Shown: positions 1-11,504 of the stretch, in pieces
How the letters are laid out: each line of letters opens with the position of its first letter
How positions within the stretch are numbered: position 1 is the stretch's first letter
Assembly (NCBI GenBank): GCA_039545295.1
Contig: BCIK01000002.1
Location: 754,841-818,840, forward strand
Direction: 5' to 3'
Source: Udeniomyces pyricola
Lineage: Eukaryota > Basidiomycota > Tremellomycetes > Cystofilobasidiales > Mrakiaceae
Length of the DNA stretch: 64,000 nucleotides
The notes under the pieces: generated by a model
What the model was told of the DNA's origin: nothing
Database searches by the model: none
The model's input: only the letters and a program-made list of their open reading frames with translations
Position numbers and translations under genes: made by a program

Positions 1-1657
1 GACGTCAGAGAAGGGGCTGGCTATGGTATACAGAGATCGCGTGATCATCACGTTAGAGGAGTAGGAGGAGCGCGCAAGCAGACGGTGACGTAGGATGATG
101 ATGGGGAGGCATATCATGACCATTGACGATTACAACTAGACTGCAGTCGCCATCACGTTGACTTTGCTGTATCAAGGCTTCGCACGTATTCCTTGCGCCG
201 GCAGCGCGTCAGCTTACGTCGTACGGTCAATTCATTTTGACTTGAAGCATTTCTGGCGAACATTTCCAAATATTCTTGGGAGCTGCAAAGGTATCAGTGG
301 GCTTTATGATGACAGCGATCGTACCATAGCTGAAGCGGTGAAGCTTTTGTGGCTTGCCCTGGTCAACGCGATATACTCTGATCGGTCCGGGCCGATGTTT
401 GATCGATATAAGTTGCCAGCGGAGTCGACAGCGGCCTGCGGTGATGCTATATGTCCTCCTCCAGATGTGCTCAGCTGATCAATCAGGTTCTTGGGCAAGA
501 GATACTCGGTTGTACGGTACGTATGACCGCGATAGTGTGCCGGTCGTTGACATATCGTAGATGATCGGAAGGAGACGTTGTTCTATGATTCATGATCGAC
601 TCCAGCTGGCGCGTACGGATATATGGATCATGATCAGGTCATAATCCTACAGTCCTCTGCGCTTTGCAGCCCTTTGCCGGTCTGCCGGTGTTGGCCGGTG
701 CGCTTAGACGGCCCTCAATATTCCGAGTCAATTCTTTAGGGTGAGTACTACGATACCTAGGATCCGGTTCCGCGAACGGCCCATGCAATACATATGCAAA
801 GTACATGGCATCCAGGTTTTCTTCTCTCTGCGCACTATGGTCGAACTGTTGGGTGAAAGTCGACATATCGACATATCGGCATATAGGGTAAAATGCTGAA
901 CATCGACGCGCATATCTCGCGTAACTTGCAGATATATCTTGTGACATACTATTGTCATGTAAATAGCGAGCCACATTACAGTAGCGGTCCGGTTGCTAAG
1001 TCTGCAAATGAGCTGATCTAAGATCTGAGACGAACGGCAGAACGAGCGGAAGGGTTGAGAATCTGAACGCATCGCTGGAAGAGGTTGAACCATCCGCACC
1101 CCATCGAATATCGATTATCCGTCTTGCGGCAGGCTCACAAACGCCATCATTCGCTCAACGCGCTCAGCCCTGGCTAGGTCTCATCGCATCGTACTTTGAA
1201 GCTTCAGCGGATAACTCTGTGCTTGTCTCGCCCCTCCTAAGCTCAATCGTCGATCGTCTCTAACGATCTGCAGATCTACGAGGTCGTATATCCGGTCGAT
1301 AGGAGCTAATTCGGCCGTTCGAGGCCTCCCCTGATTTCAGACGATGTGGCCCCTTTCGCCCTGATTGGCGTGGCGACGATCCCTCCACATGCCACAGGCC
1401 TTGTAAAGGGTGTCAGGTCGCAGTTCACTTTGAAACACTGAAACCTCCTCGTTTCTTGATCAGGGGTTCTCATCCTGCGTTCCGTACTTTCCGTGCTGAT
1501 CACTCATTGCTTGCTTTCGTCCCTAGCGCTTCTTAGCTTGTCTCGGCTTTCGTACATGAGCCAGAGGTGGCCCGCTGACCTCTTGGCCCGGTGAACGTTG
1601 ACCGGTTGGCTACCCAGACTTCTGTTGTGCAGTCCTACGTAAACTGTACCCTGGCGC
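1..1657. other. intergenic, no gene recognised
   Basis: No reading frame here resembles a protein I know and none shows convincing splice structure. The stretch holds short GATC-rich palindromes (for example the 10-bp GATCATGATC at 626-635) and a short TCGACATA-type repeat near 858-882. The last few hundred bases probably contain the promoter of the secreted protein that starts at 1802. Confidence 0.5.
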
Positions 1658-1665
1658 CATAAAAG
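1658..1665 (+). promoter_or_regulatory. TATA-like box of the secreted protein gene
   Basis: CATAAAAG lies about 140 bp before the ATG at 1802 and is followed by a CT-rich leader. Position and leader fit a core promoter. This is inference from sequence only. Confidence 0.35.
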
Positions 1666-1801
1666 CTGACACTGAAAACTCTTCCCATCATCTTCTCCTC
1701 ATCCACCACTTCTCCATCCTTTCTTGTCCCTTCCACTTCTTTACTACACATCCACTCCCTTCTGTCAAAACCCAACCACTTTAACTTTCCTTTTCATCAA
1801 C

Positions 1802-2732
1802 ATGAAGTTCACCTCTGCCCTCTTCCTCTCCTTCGCTGCCTTTGTCTCGGCTGCTCCCATCATCTCTCCTGCGGCCGTCGCTGTTGGGGCTGACGTGTCG
1901 GCTGGTGCCACCGTCTCCATCTCGGATGTCACTACTCCTGTCCTCAACATCTTGCACAATCTTGAGACCAAGACTGTAAGTTTCTCATTGCATCTTGGCT
2001 TTCCTATTGGTGCCATCCAGCTCGTGTCGTTTGTAGTCGCTAACAAATGTCTGATCTATATTCTTGGACTGTCTTCATATGTCCATATCAATGCTAGGCT
2101 GCCGTCGTGGCTGGCCTCGACGCATCGGTCAAGGTTGATGCCGTCATTGCGGTCAACCAGCTGGTCGTTCTTCAATCTGTCGTACGTAAAGGCTTCATTG
2201 GCCATTTCTTTGTCTTGTCGTCGACTCTAACTAACGCCACCTCTTTCTTTTCTTCCCACCTGTAGCTCGCAACGGCCACCAACGATCTCAAGGTCATCTC
2301 GGCCACCGCCCTGAAGGACGTCACCAAAATTTCTGCTGAAGCCTCTTTGGCCCTCAAGACGTCGCTCACAAACATCCAGACCGTTCTTGCCGTCGTCAAG
2401 GCTAAGGGTCTGGCTGATGTCAAGACTGTCAAGACTGAGCTCGTTATCGGTAAGTCATTGACCCACATACCCAGTCAGTCGAAGGGACTCCTGAAATTTG
2501 CTTTGGCTGATGCTGTAACTCGACTGTCTCTCCTTATCGAACCAAACTATGCCCACCAGTCAATGCCAAGCTCAACGCCTTTATCGCCGCTCTGCCTTCC
2601 GGTCTCGTCCAACTTGTCAACGCGCTTCTTGCTACTGTGCAGAGCGTCCTTAAGACCCTTGGCCTTTCTGGTCTCCTCAGCTCTCTCGGGCTCTCCCTCA
2701 ACGGTTCGGCATTCCTCGGTCTTCACCTCTGA
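1802..2732 (+). CDS. small secreted protein, HsbA-like
   Basis: Four exons are read: 1802-1975, 2098-2181, 2266-2449 and 2560-2732, giving 204 residues in consistent phase with GT-AG junctions. The protein opens with a clear signal peptide (MKFTSALFLSFAAFVSA, cleavage after Ala-Ala). The rest is an Ala/Val/Leu-rich, regularly spaced, all-helical-looking chain without cysteines. Composition, length and the repeated valine-leucine heptad feel recall the hydrophobic surface binding protein A (HsbA) family, which coats hydrophobic surfaces. That assignment is by appearance, not by a hard motif; it could be an unrelated helical secreted protein. The secreted nature is much surer than the family. 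A second upstream ATG at 1724 is in frame but would bury the signal peptide, so I chose 1802. Confidence 0.75.
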
Positions 2733-3668
2733 GCGAAACCCAAGGGATCATTCCCCCTCTTCTCGAGTCTCTCTGCTTGCTCAATTTTGATTTCTGGCCA
2801 TCTGTCCTAAAACTCCCTACACACTTACCCACACTGGCTGTCAACCTCCTCTCGGATATCTTCTCCGCACGTCGCTCATTGCTTAATGCTCTCCTTTGGT
2901 TTCTCTTGCTTTTCTCTTTGTTTTTCTCCTGGTCGCACTGGTGCATTGTTTGTTTGTTTGTTTACTCGGTTGCCCGTATGTCTTTTCCTATCATTTGGTC
3001 GTTGTTGTTTAAATCATTGCATGATTATCAAAACCACGCATATCGATCTCGTCCATTTTTTATCCGCCATTGTTGGTGCGTTCACCAGATTATAAGATCC
3101 GAAGCCACATCAATTTCATAAGATACAGGCCAGACTTTGCATATGCTACAAGAGGGACGGGTGATCGACGATTAGGACATAAAAGTTATCGGTCCATTCA
3201 GTCAATTATATGTGTATGATGTATGGATGGATATATGACGTATCAATCGAGACGTGTTCCGGCCGGCCTGTCATGCGATTGCTCAGATGTCTGATTTCTG
3301 AAGCGACGCGTGATGCAAGAATATGCATGGTGGTTCATCTGTTGATCATTCAGTATATTCAGTATGATTGATACGAACATGACGTTGTGTACGTCATCAG
3401 ATCAGTCGCCTTGATCCTGTTTGAGGCTCGATATGCGATATCCGAACGCCATGATTAATCAATCTCGATCAAGCTCCAGGAGGGTCCGAGCTCCGAGCCC
3501 CCTTGGATCTTCTGTCCCTCTGACCTTCTCCTCATCTTAGTCCCGCCCGAGTCAACTCTATCAGCTCAAGCCCGATAACATCCCTGTCCATCAGCCTTGC
3601 GGCTTCCTTATCCTCCCCCTCTATCCAGACTCTCCTAGTTCTCTCGCCCCGCGGACTCGCTCGTCATC
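2733..3668. other. intergenic spacer
   Basis: This contains the 3' region of the secreted protein gene, T-rich to about 3100, then AT-rich sequence with TATATG-type stretches near 3210-3240, then the pyrimidine-rich leader of the transporter from about 3500. No gene was seen. Confidence 0.5.
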
Positions 3669-6600
3669 ATGTCTCGCGTACCGCCGCCAACATCAATCGC
3701 GCTTCCACCCCCGCCGACCTCGTCACAACTCAACCCTCGCGACTCAGCTGTAGACGACTCTCTCACCCCCGATACCTCACCATACAAGGCTAAGCATCGT
3801 CCTCACCAGCAGTACCCTTCTAAGCCGGCTGTTGGCGGTCACCCTCGCCCAGGTCGCATCTCGTTCTCAACCAACACGGCTGGCGCCCGCGGGCGACGGC
3901 CCTCATCCTCAAGCGCGACGAATCGCTGGTCTCGACGTGTTTCGACGGCCACCGCATCAGGAGCTGGCCAGGCTCTAGGAGGCAATGAGTATGATGAGCA
4001 AGAGGAAGAATTTCGACCGGTCGTCCCCTCCCTGTTTGCTAAAGGTCTTCTGAGGAAAGAACCCGATGTGACCCCCCTCCCAAAGTCAGCCGCATGCTTT
4101 GTTTCGGCTCTCTTTTCGTATCTCTATATCTGCTCTTTGCTCTCACGTGTTCAATGGCATAACTGAGTCTGTATGCATCATCATCAATCCAGAGCTGACA
4201 CATTCTCGGTGCTCCTGTTTTCCAGACTGCCCATGATCGTTCTTGGAATCGCCATGATGGTCCGTTGTTTGTTGATTGCGATCTCCGCAGAGCCCTCCTT
4301 TTGATCGGATTAGAGCCGCCTAGCTAAATTCCCTCTCACTCCTCCCCGCTTTCTGTTTCTGCCTATTTCCGCTCGCTTCTCGGTCTGATAGGGGGAATGG
4401 TTGAGCGCTAATGTGTCAGCGCCTTTTATCCTCGCCATGGTCAAGTCGTTTGGTGTCGAGAAACACAGTGTAGGAGGTTCGTGCCGTCCTGGAGCCGTAT
4501 TCAATCGCCTATGCTCAGCTTGAGCTAATCAGCAACTACTCCTTGTTACTATTTGCGTGTTGCTTGCTTGAACTCCATTACCTAGTTTGGACGGGAAACC
4601 TTGTCTCTTCGTTCTTCATCACCCAGTTCTTTACTTCGCTGCTTTGGAGCACTATCGCCGACAAGCATGGTCGGCGTGCTGTCCTGTTTGTCACTCTTAT
4701 CGGCAACGGCTTTAGTCAGTTCCCTTCACAAGAAGTCTGTCGACGATACTTCATTCGCACCGAAGCTTGCGGTACTGATGCATTCGTCGTCATCGACTCC
4801 ATGCGCAGCTGTTATTCTCTTTGGCACCGCACGATCTCTACCAGAGGCAATCGCCATTCGACTGGCACAAGGCATATTTAACGGTGCCGTCGGAGTCGTA
4901 CGTTCCTTATGTAGCTTGAAGAAGTGGGCCTTTTCGATCGCATGTGGCTCACGCCTTCTTGAACAATGTAGGTCCGAGGCGGTATCCGCGGCATCACTGA
5001 TCACACGAATGAGGCCAAGGCATACGCTTTGTTAGGCTTGTAAGTGTTCACCTATCCATGCATGCTTGGCTCTTTGAGTGATTGGTAGACCACGTGCTAT
5101 CTCAATTGAGTCCTCGTCCGCTTACTATGATTTGTATGCTGCTGGCAGTGTTTGGGGTTTCGGCGGAGTCGTGGGCCCGGTTCTTGGTGGCCTCGCCGAA
5201 TCTCCTGCCATCAATTACCCCAACTCGCGAGTTGGTCAGATGGAGATCTTCAAAACGTTCCCGTACCTTTTCCCTTGTCTGCTGGCTTCGATTGTACGTG
5301 TACACATCACAACAGATCCACGGCTTACCTTCCTTACTCGACTCGACTCGACTCGACTCTGACAATGTGTAACTTTTACCGGTTGTCAGCTTCTCTTCGT
5401 CGGTGCTTTCCTGTCTCTCTTCCTTGACGAGAACGGCCATGCTAGATCCTCAGCCATCGCCCTGCCCATTGAGAAGGAGGACGAGGTCCTTCCTCTTTCA
5501 TCTTCACAAGCCGAAGCAGACCAGCAAACCGATGATTCTGCCCTCCTTGGCAATCCACGGTCGGCCAACCTTGGAAAACGAGTCACGAAGCGCCTATCAG
5601 GCTTTTTCGCCACTCGGGTCATGGGTCAAGACGGACCGTCGACTCGCACGTCGTTTGGTTCTACCCACGCGCTATCCGCTGGACCTGATGGTGCTCGAAG
5701 TCCAGGCGAGGCATCGATTCGGACCGAGCGAAGTAGACGGGCCCAGGGAACCACTGGCTCTATCTACGGCCGGAAAAGCTTCTCATCCGCCTATAACCGA
5801 CGAGGATCGAACGCGACGGCGCGGATGGATCGCGGAGAAATGGGCGGCTTGGACGCTGAGGTCGAGGAGGAAATCTTTGGTCATGGTCGCGTTGGCACTG
5901 TGTTCGAGCGATTGCTGCTTGCAAACGAGGCCATCGGCGGAAATCAACTGAACGATCTTTGGGTTGCGCAAGGTTAGCCATGGTCCCACACGTTTGCCTC
6001 GTCCGCTTCGTGGGATTGATTTAAACGCAGTCTGAGCGATTCTAAGCTGATCATCGTGCACGATTGTTTGATGATGCTCTGTTCCATCAATAGCCCTTGC
6101 TCAGGAGGAGTCTGTTTTTGATTCTGAGGACGAAGAGGACTATGACGAAGAGGCCGAGGACGGAGACGGACTCGGTGATGAGTCAGGGGAGGAATCGAGT
6201 GCCGCACCTACGCCTTCACCTTCAAGCCCGCTCAACCCCAGCTACCAGGCTCGTCGTCCGTCTAACGTGTCTACTCATCTGGCTCCTCCAACAGGCCCAA
6301 ACTCTCGCCGAGTCTCCCGCAACCAGCTCGGTGTCGTGTCTCCTCATGATCGCTCGCCGTCCGGCATGACCACCTATCACGCTCGCACTAATTCCTCGGC
6401 CTTGCGGAATGTCTCCGCATCGGGCACGGCTGCTCTGGCATACCGAAGGGCCTCGACATTGTCGACCCGTCCTATCTCCCTCTTTGCCCACACTGGTCTT
6501 CAATCTCCCACAATCGATGCCATCTCGCCCCGAGCGGGCACCGTGGGGGAACAAGATCCCTTCAACTTCACCAGCGTTGCTCAGCCACCGACAGGCACAG

Positions 6601-8550
6601 GCACTGGTGGTCTAGGACCCATCACTGAGGGACGAATCGCTTCGCCTGGAATTATCGAAGCAGGTGGTGTCAAGCCCTCGTCGCCAATTTGGAAGCTTCC
6701 ATTGTTCTTGATCTTCCAGGTCAGACATTATACTGAACATGCCACAACTAAATCGTGTTGTCTCATGTCTTGTTTTGGGAACCTCCATATTGATACTTGC
6801 GGTTGACCACCTACCTCCTCGTGTTCAGTACTTCATCCTTGCCGTGCACGACACTTCGAACGGACAGCTTTTCCTTTCGTTCCTCAACACGTGGGTTCAC
6901 TTTCGTATCATCCTACGGCGTGCCTACATTGTCTTCACTTCTTCCATCAGTCCATCTCACAGCTTGGCCTGTTTGGTTTCCCCCTTTAGGAAATATCCCG
7001 AAGGCGGCCTGGGGCTTAGTCCTTCTCATTTCTCTGGCTTGATTGCGATCATGTGCTTGTTCCAGCTCTTCTGTAAGTCAACGCCTGTCTTCGCGGCTCA
7101 CCCCAATGCTTTGCGTTAGTATTATACTTATCCCGGTTGAACACGATATACGCTTTGTTGCTATGTGTGAACAGATCAATTCGTTCTTTACCCTCGTCTC
7201 GGCCCGCCATTGGGACCGTTCAGCCATATTCAAATGGTGAGTCTCTCTGAATCCTGTGAATGATTGGTGTTGATGCTCGTCTGTCATACTCAGGTTATTT
7301 ACTCTCGATTGATCCAATAGTTCCGTCTTGGTGTCATGCTATTTATCCCGGCCTACTTGTGCGTTCTTTCAAACCTCTTCGTATGAAGCGTATGTTGTGC
7401 TGACCTGAACTTTGCATGTCATATTCTCATGGATCGTCACGATGTCAACATCTTCTCCCCATCTCCCCAGGACGACGCCCATGTTGCGAACCTTTGGTAG
7501 CCCCGGCGACGACGGCTCGCCTTTACTGATGGTCTGTGCGTATAGGTTACTTTGTTGCACTGCCGTCGATTCAGACCTGGGAAGAGCTCATGCTAATCAT
7601 GCTTCACCATCTGCTTATCTCAGTGCTCACGGCTAACATGGCGTGCCGATATGCGGGCGGAACGCTCACGTACACGGCCATCATGGTGAGAAATTTTTGC
7701 GCAGTAGAACAGGAAGGTTTCGTTACACTTGATCTGACGGGCCGTGAGTTTTGGATCTTCCTTTTTCCTGTACGATCTCACCTATTAGATTCTTGTCAAT
7801 GCGATGTCTCCCCCCGAGGTGGTGAGTTCCATCGACATCTCGCAGTCAGCAGTTTCCCTTCGGCTCGTTGCCGGTTTAGGCACGGTCACTTATAACCAGA
7901 TGGTAATGTTGTTTCGCATCCCATCTCTAAATCCAGATCAACCTGTCCAATGGCCTCGCTCAATCATGCGTTTCTCTAGGTAAGCCAGTTTCTTGGACTT
8001 TCTGACCAGAGCGGAGTGCTTAGATGTTTGAACGTCGCTGTACCTGCAACGCAAGGCGTGTTTGGGAAGAAAAGGACCACTCGAGTTTCGGGAAGTGTTG
8101 CGGGAAATTATGTGGGGAAGGCAGTTTAGGTGATCGGCAAGGCTCGGCCGGCGGCGTTCCACGTTCCGGAGTGCTTTCTTTTTGCCGATCGATCGTCATG
8201 CTTCTTTTCCCGATCGCTGATTGATAATCCGCATCCGCCTATCCTCTCTTCTTCTTTTTGTTGCTCTTCTTTCTTCTTCCTCAGCACGAGTGATGGGCCC
8301 TATCTTGGGTGGATTCCTCTGGGTAAGCATCGCGCCGTTGAGTTTCCCTTGATTTGCCTTGACCAACAGAAATCGAGTGCGTGTGGATATTGATTACGAC
8401 GATCGCTTTTTTTTTGGTATTTCTCGCCTTCACCTTATTTCGTTCCAGACTGAATCAATCTCATCCTCCTCGGAAGGATATGCTTGGGGCTTCAATGTCG
8501 TCGCTGTCGTTTGCTCGACGGCCTTAATTTCTTCCTTCCTCCTCAAGTAA
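3669..8550 (+). CDS. major facilitator superfamily transporter with long central loop
   Basis: This is a many-exon gene. Exon 1 (3669-4084) encodes a Pro/Ser-rich, hydrophilic cytosolic N-terminus of about 139 residues. Then come membrane segments and the MFS motif A region around 4640-4690 (WSTIADKHGRR, between TM2 and TM3). Later hallmarks are RVMGPILGGFLW near 8290-8320 and the terminal helix with YAWGFNVVAVVCSTALISS near 8480-8540. The layout resembles the fungal ZIFL/Ycr023c branch of MFS carriers, whose substrates are poorly defined, so I give no substrate. The halves are separated by roughly 380 mostly hydrophilic residues (about 5430-6690) rich in Ser, Arg and acidic runs, probably cytosolic and phosphorylated. 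Small exon junctions around 4260-4620 and 7000-8000 are uncertain. One intron near 5337-5360 carries a CGACT tandem repeat. Confidence 0.85.
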
Positions 8551-11504
8551 AGGAGCCGATGTTGGCGGAGGTTTATCGATTATCCCTTCGTTAAGCCGAC
8601 GCAAGCAAGAAATCAGTCGGAGAAGGGAAGGGGTCTTATTCCCATCGACCTTTTAATGCTCCTGTTCCCTTTTGCAGTGATGGCACGATTGAAGTTTGAA
8701 CGACCTTTTGATATACATGTCACTCTTTCTACTTCTTACATGTGACGGGTATGAGACGCATCCGGATTAGGAAGGAGAGAGAGACAGAAAAAGAAGCAGA
8801 GTAAACCATCACGTACAGGCCCGTTTGACTCGAAATACATGTCATTCCCAGTTTCGTACTCAGTTGGCAGACATCTACTAGCTCTTGTCTTCTCGTCGGC
8901 CTCTTCGATAGTTCTCGAAGCAGACGTAGACAAGCCTCAGCGAGAAGCGGCAATTGAATTTTAGACCTTTCCATGCATCAAGCTATCAAGGATCTATCTT
9001 CAGACAACGGTGATCGCATGTTCTCACATGATCGTCAGCACTGATGAGCCAAAAATTAGTCGGTGTAGTACAATGATCCATGAAGGGAGTATAATACGAT
9101 AGGTAGCGACATTGCACTTCTCTGCTTCTTATTTCTTTTCATGAGTTCATGTCGCCGTTCATCGATCAAACATGTCCTTTGGAGCTGATGCGCTGTACTC
9201 GGTGGCCGATCAACCCCTCTCAGATCCCCTTAAGTGGTCAACCTCGGATGTAAGCTTCACTAGCGCTTCGTTCTGGGTTCGGGGGGGGGGGGGGGGCAAA
9301 ATGTACTACCGTCGCACGCTAGCCGTCCGTTCGATCGACAACTGTCGCGTCCCAAAATCTCCTTCTTTCCTCAATGCCGTGCCGCGTGCTGATCCGAATC
9401 CCTATCAAGACTGTTAATCGTCGGGTGAATACGTGAGAAGACCTAGTCAGGCGTTCATTACAGCCGTCCCCCCCCCCCCCCTTTGCCCCCTGATTTTCAG
9501 TGATCAACTTGTGGTTGAGTTTCCTGCCGTGAATTACCCCGACGATGACTGATTGAAGGGCTGATCAAGATGCATGATCAGTCCTGTTTGGTCAAGGTTG
9601 AAACCGACGACTTGATCGGCAGTTGTACTGTAAGCTATGAACTGCGCATTTATCACTACGTCTGTTTATATATATATATCATTACTACGGGGTAATGATC
9701 AATATTCCTTTGATCCGTACCAGGGGTACCTCTCGCTTGGCTTTGTGGCTCTGATATACTCATGGCTATGGTGTAGTCAGTCGGATGGAAGCGATGGGAT
9801 CGCACGTGTACGCGTCCTTATCATTGGCATGCAGGATCAGGTTGGCCCATTGATGCATGATGATCTTGCTGCATGATGCCAAGGGGCGTTGATCCGAGGA
9901 GACAAGGCGCCAAAGACGTTACGCGCGCGCCCCATCATCAACAACAATAACAACGTTTCAAGTTGATTTATTTTGTGAACGGTAGCTATACTAGTACTTA
10001 GTACGATCGCTCCATAGATCATATCTGCGGCGGACGTCGTCTGCCCGTCGATCGATCGTAGTATCGTCGATATAGCGTCAACGAGATTCGAGATTGATGT
10101 TGAAGCTTGCAGAAGAATGTATCAAGAAAGGGGGTTCCAGCCATGGTGCCGCCGGGGTGATCGATCCCTACCCTGGACTGTTCTTTGATCTGACCAATGT
10201 GCTCTCCAGCACAATATACAAGGGAAGAGATCGATCAGCGCAAGGCTAAACCGCAACGACCGATGGGCTGGATAGTATAAAGGAGTTGACTCGCGACAAG
10301 ATTTCGATGGATATATATATTTATATCATGCCTGAACGAGCTGGCACATTGTCGATGTGTCGCTGAGACCGGCTGTACGCAACGTCACTGGACTGAACTC
10401 GAATAGCATATGGCAGCATGGTCGAGATGACTCAGCAAGCTGGAAGCGCGTGATGAGGTCGATAAGGAACATTGTTTTCTACGTTGTTATCTTCTTCTTC
10501 TTTTTTTTTCCTTTCTTTTCTTCCGTCTTGGACTTGCTTCGTAAGAGAGACTGTTTCCAAAGCTGGATGTGGATCATAACAATGCAACTTGACAGGCGAA
10601 CAGTCGTACGAAATGTCCGACCTAGTAAGGAGGCGCGGCTGCTCTGGCGGAACCGGCGGGCTTAGTGCCGCTCGGCCGGTCTGAGATCTGAACGCTGAAG
10701 ATCTGAATCGTTTGTGGAGCAAGCCGAGGAGGGGAGTGCTGAGCGCTGAATTCTTCCCTCCGGCCATCTGTCAACTGTCCCCCCCCCTCCGCTGGCCCTT
10801 TCCCTCGCGGTGTTAATCGATAATCTCCTCTGACCATATCATTCCACCCCTCATCATTCTATCGACCATTGACTATTGACCATCAACCATCGACCATCTC
10901 CTCCCGCTCCAACATTCACACGACGCCTTACATTTGACGTTTGACTTTTCTTATATCGCTTGAACCCATCAACGGGTTTGGCTCTGTCCCGTCGACTGGA
11001 ATCGCCATCCCGTCCGTCGTCCCGTTCTCGATCCGCTCCGACGCTTCCGGCATTAATTCTGAACAACGTGGCCATCGAGCGAGCGAGCCCAAAGTTATCG
11101 CCCTCTCTGGTTTCTGACTGTTTCAACCCCTTCACCCACTCTCGCGCTTCTCTCGCTCTTGCTCTCTTGCTCTCGCTCCCGTCCCCCGTCGTCACCATCC
11201 ATCCCTGCCACTGCCACTGCCCCTTGCTCGACTCTTTGGCTCTTTGACGCTTTCCCTCTTTCACTCTTCGACTCGACATATCCATCTGGGTCCATCCATT
11301 ATTCCTACCCATATCCTTACCCATTCGCTCACTCCTATCATCATCATCATCTCCTCACACTCCAAAAGTAGAGTTCTCCAGTCGTCCCCTCCCTCACCCA
11401 GCCCCATTCATCCCTCCCCCCCCTTCAACCCAGTCGACGACGCCCGAGCCTCCGTCTCTTTCCCTCTTCCAGCGATTCGTCCCACACCGCCTCCCTCCTT
11501 CAAC
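8551..11504. other. long intergenic spacer (~3 kb) with G and C homopolymer runs
   Basis: No convincing gene on either strand. The spacer contains a run of 16 G at 9281-9296 and a run of 14 C at 9468-9481, TATATA stretches near 9668 and 10311, and AT-rich blocks. From about 10830 it becomes strongly pyrimidine-rich and includes repeated GACCAT/CAACCAT words near 10862-10900; this last part looks like the promoter and leader of the cyclin gene. A long open frame on the minus strand (10854-11324) is only the complement of that CT-rich leader. Confidence 0.5.

Noticed and set aside
10854..11324. 156-codon open frame on the minus strand
   Set aside because: It is the complement of the CT-rich leader of the cyclin gene, with Arg/Glu/Gly-biased composition and no family features.
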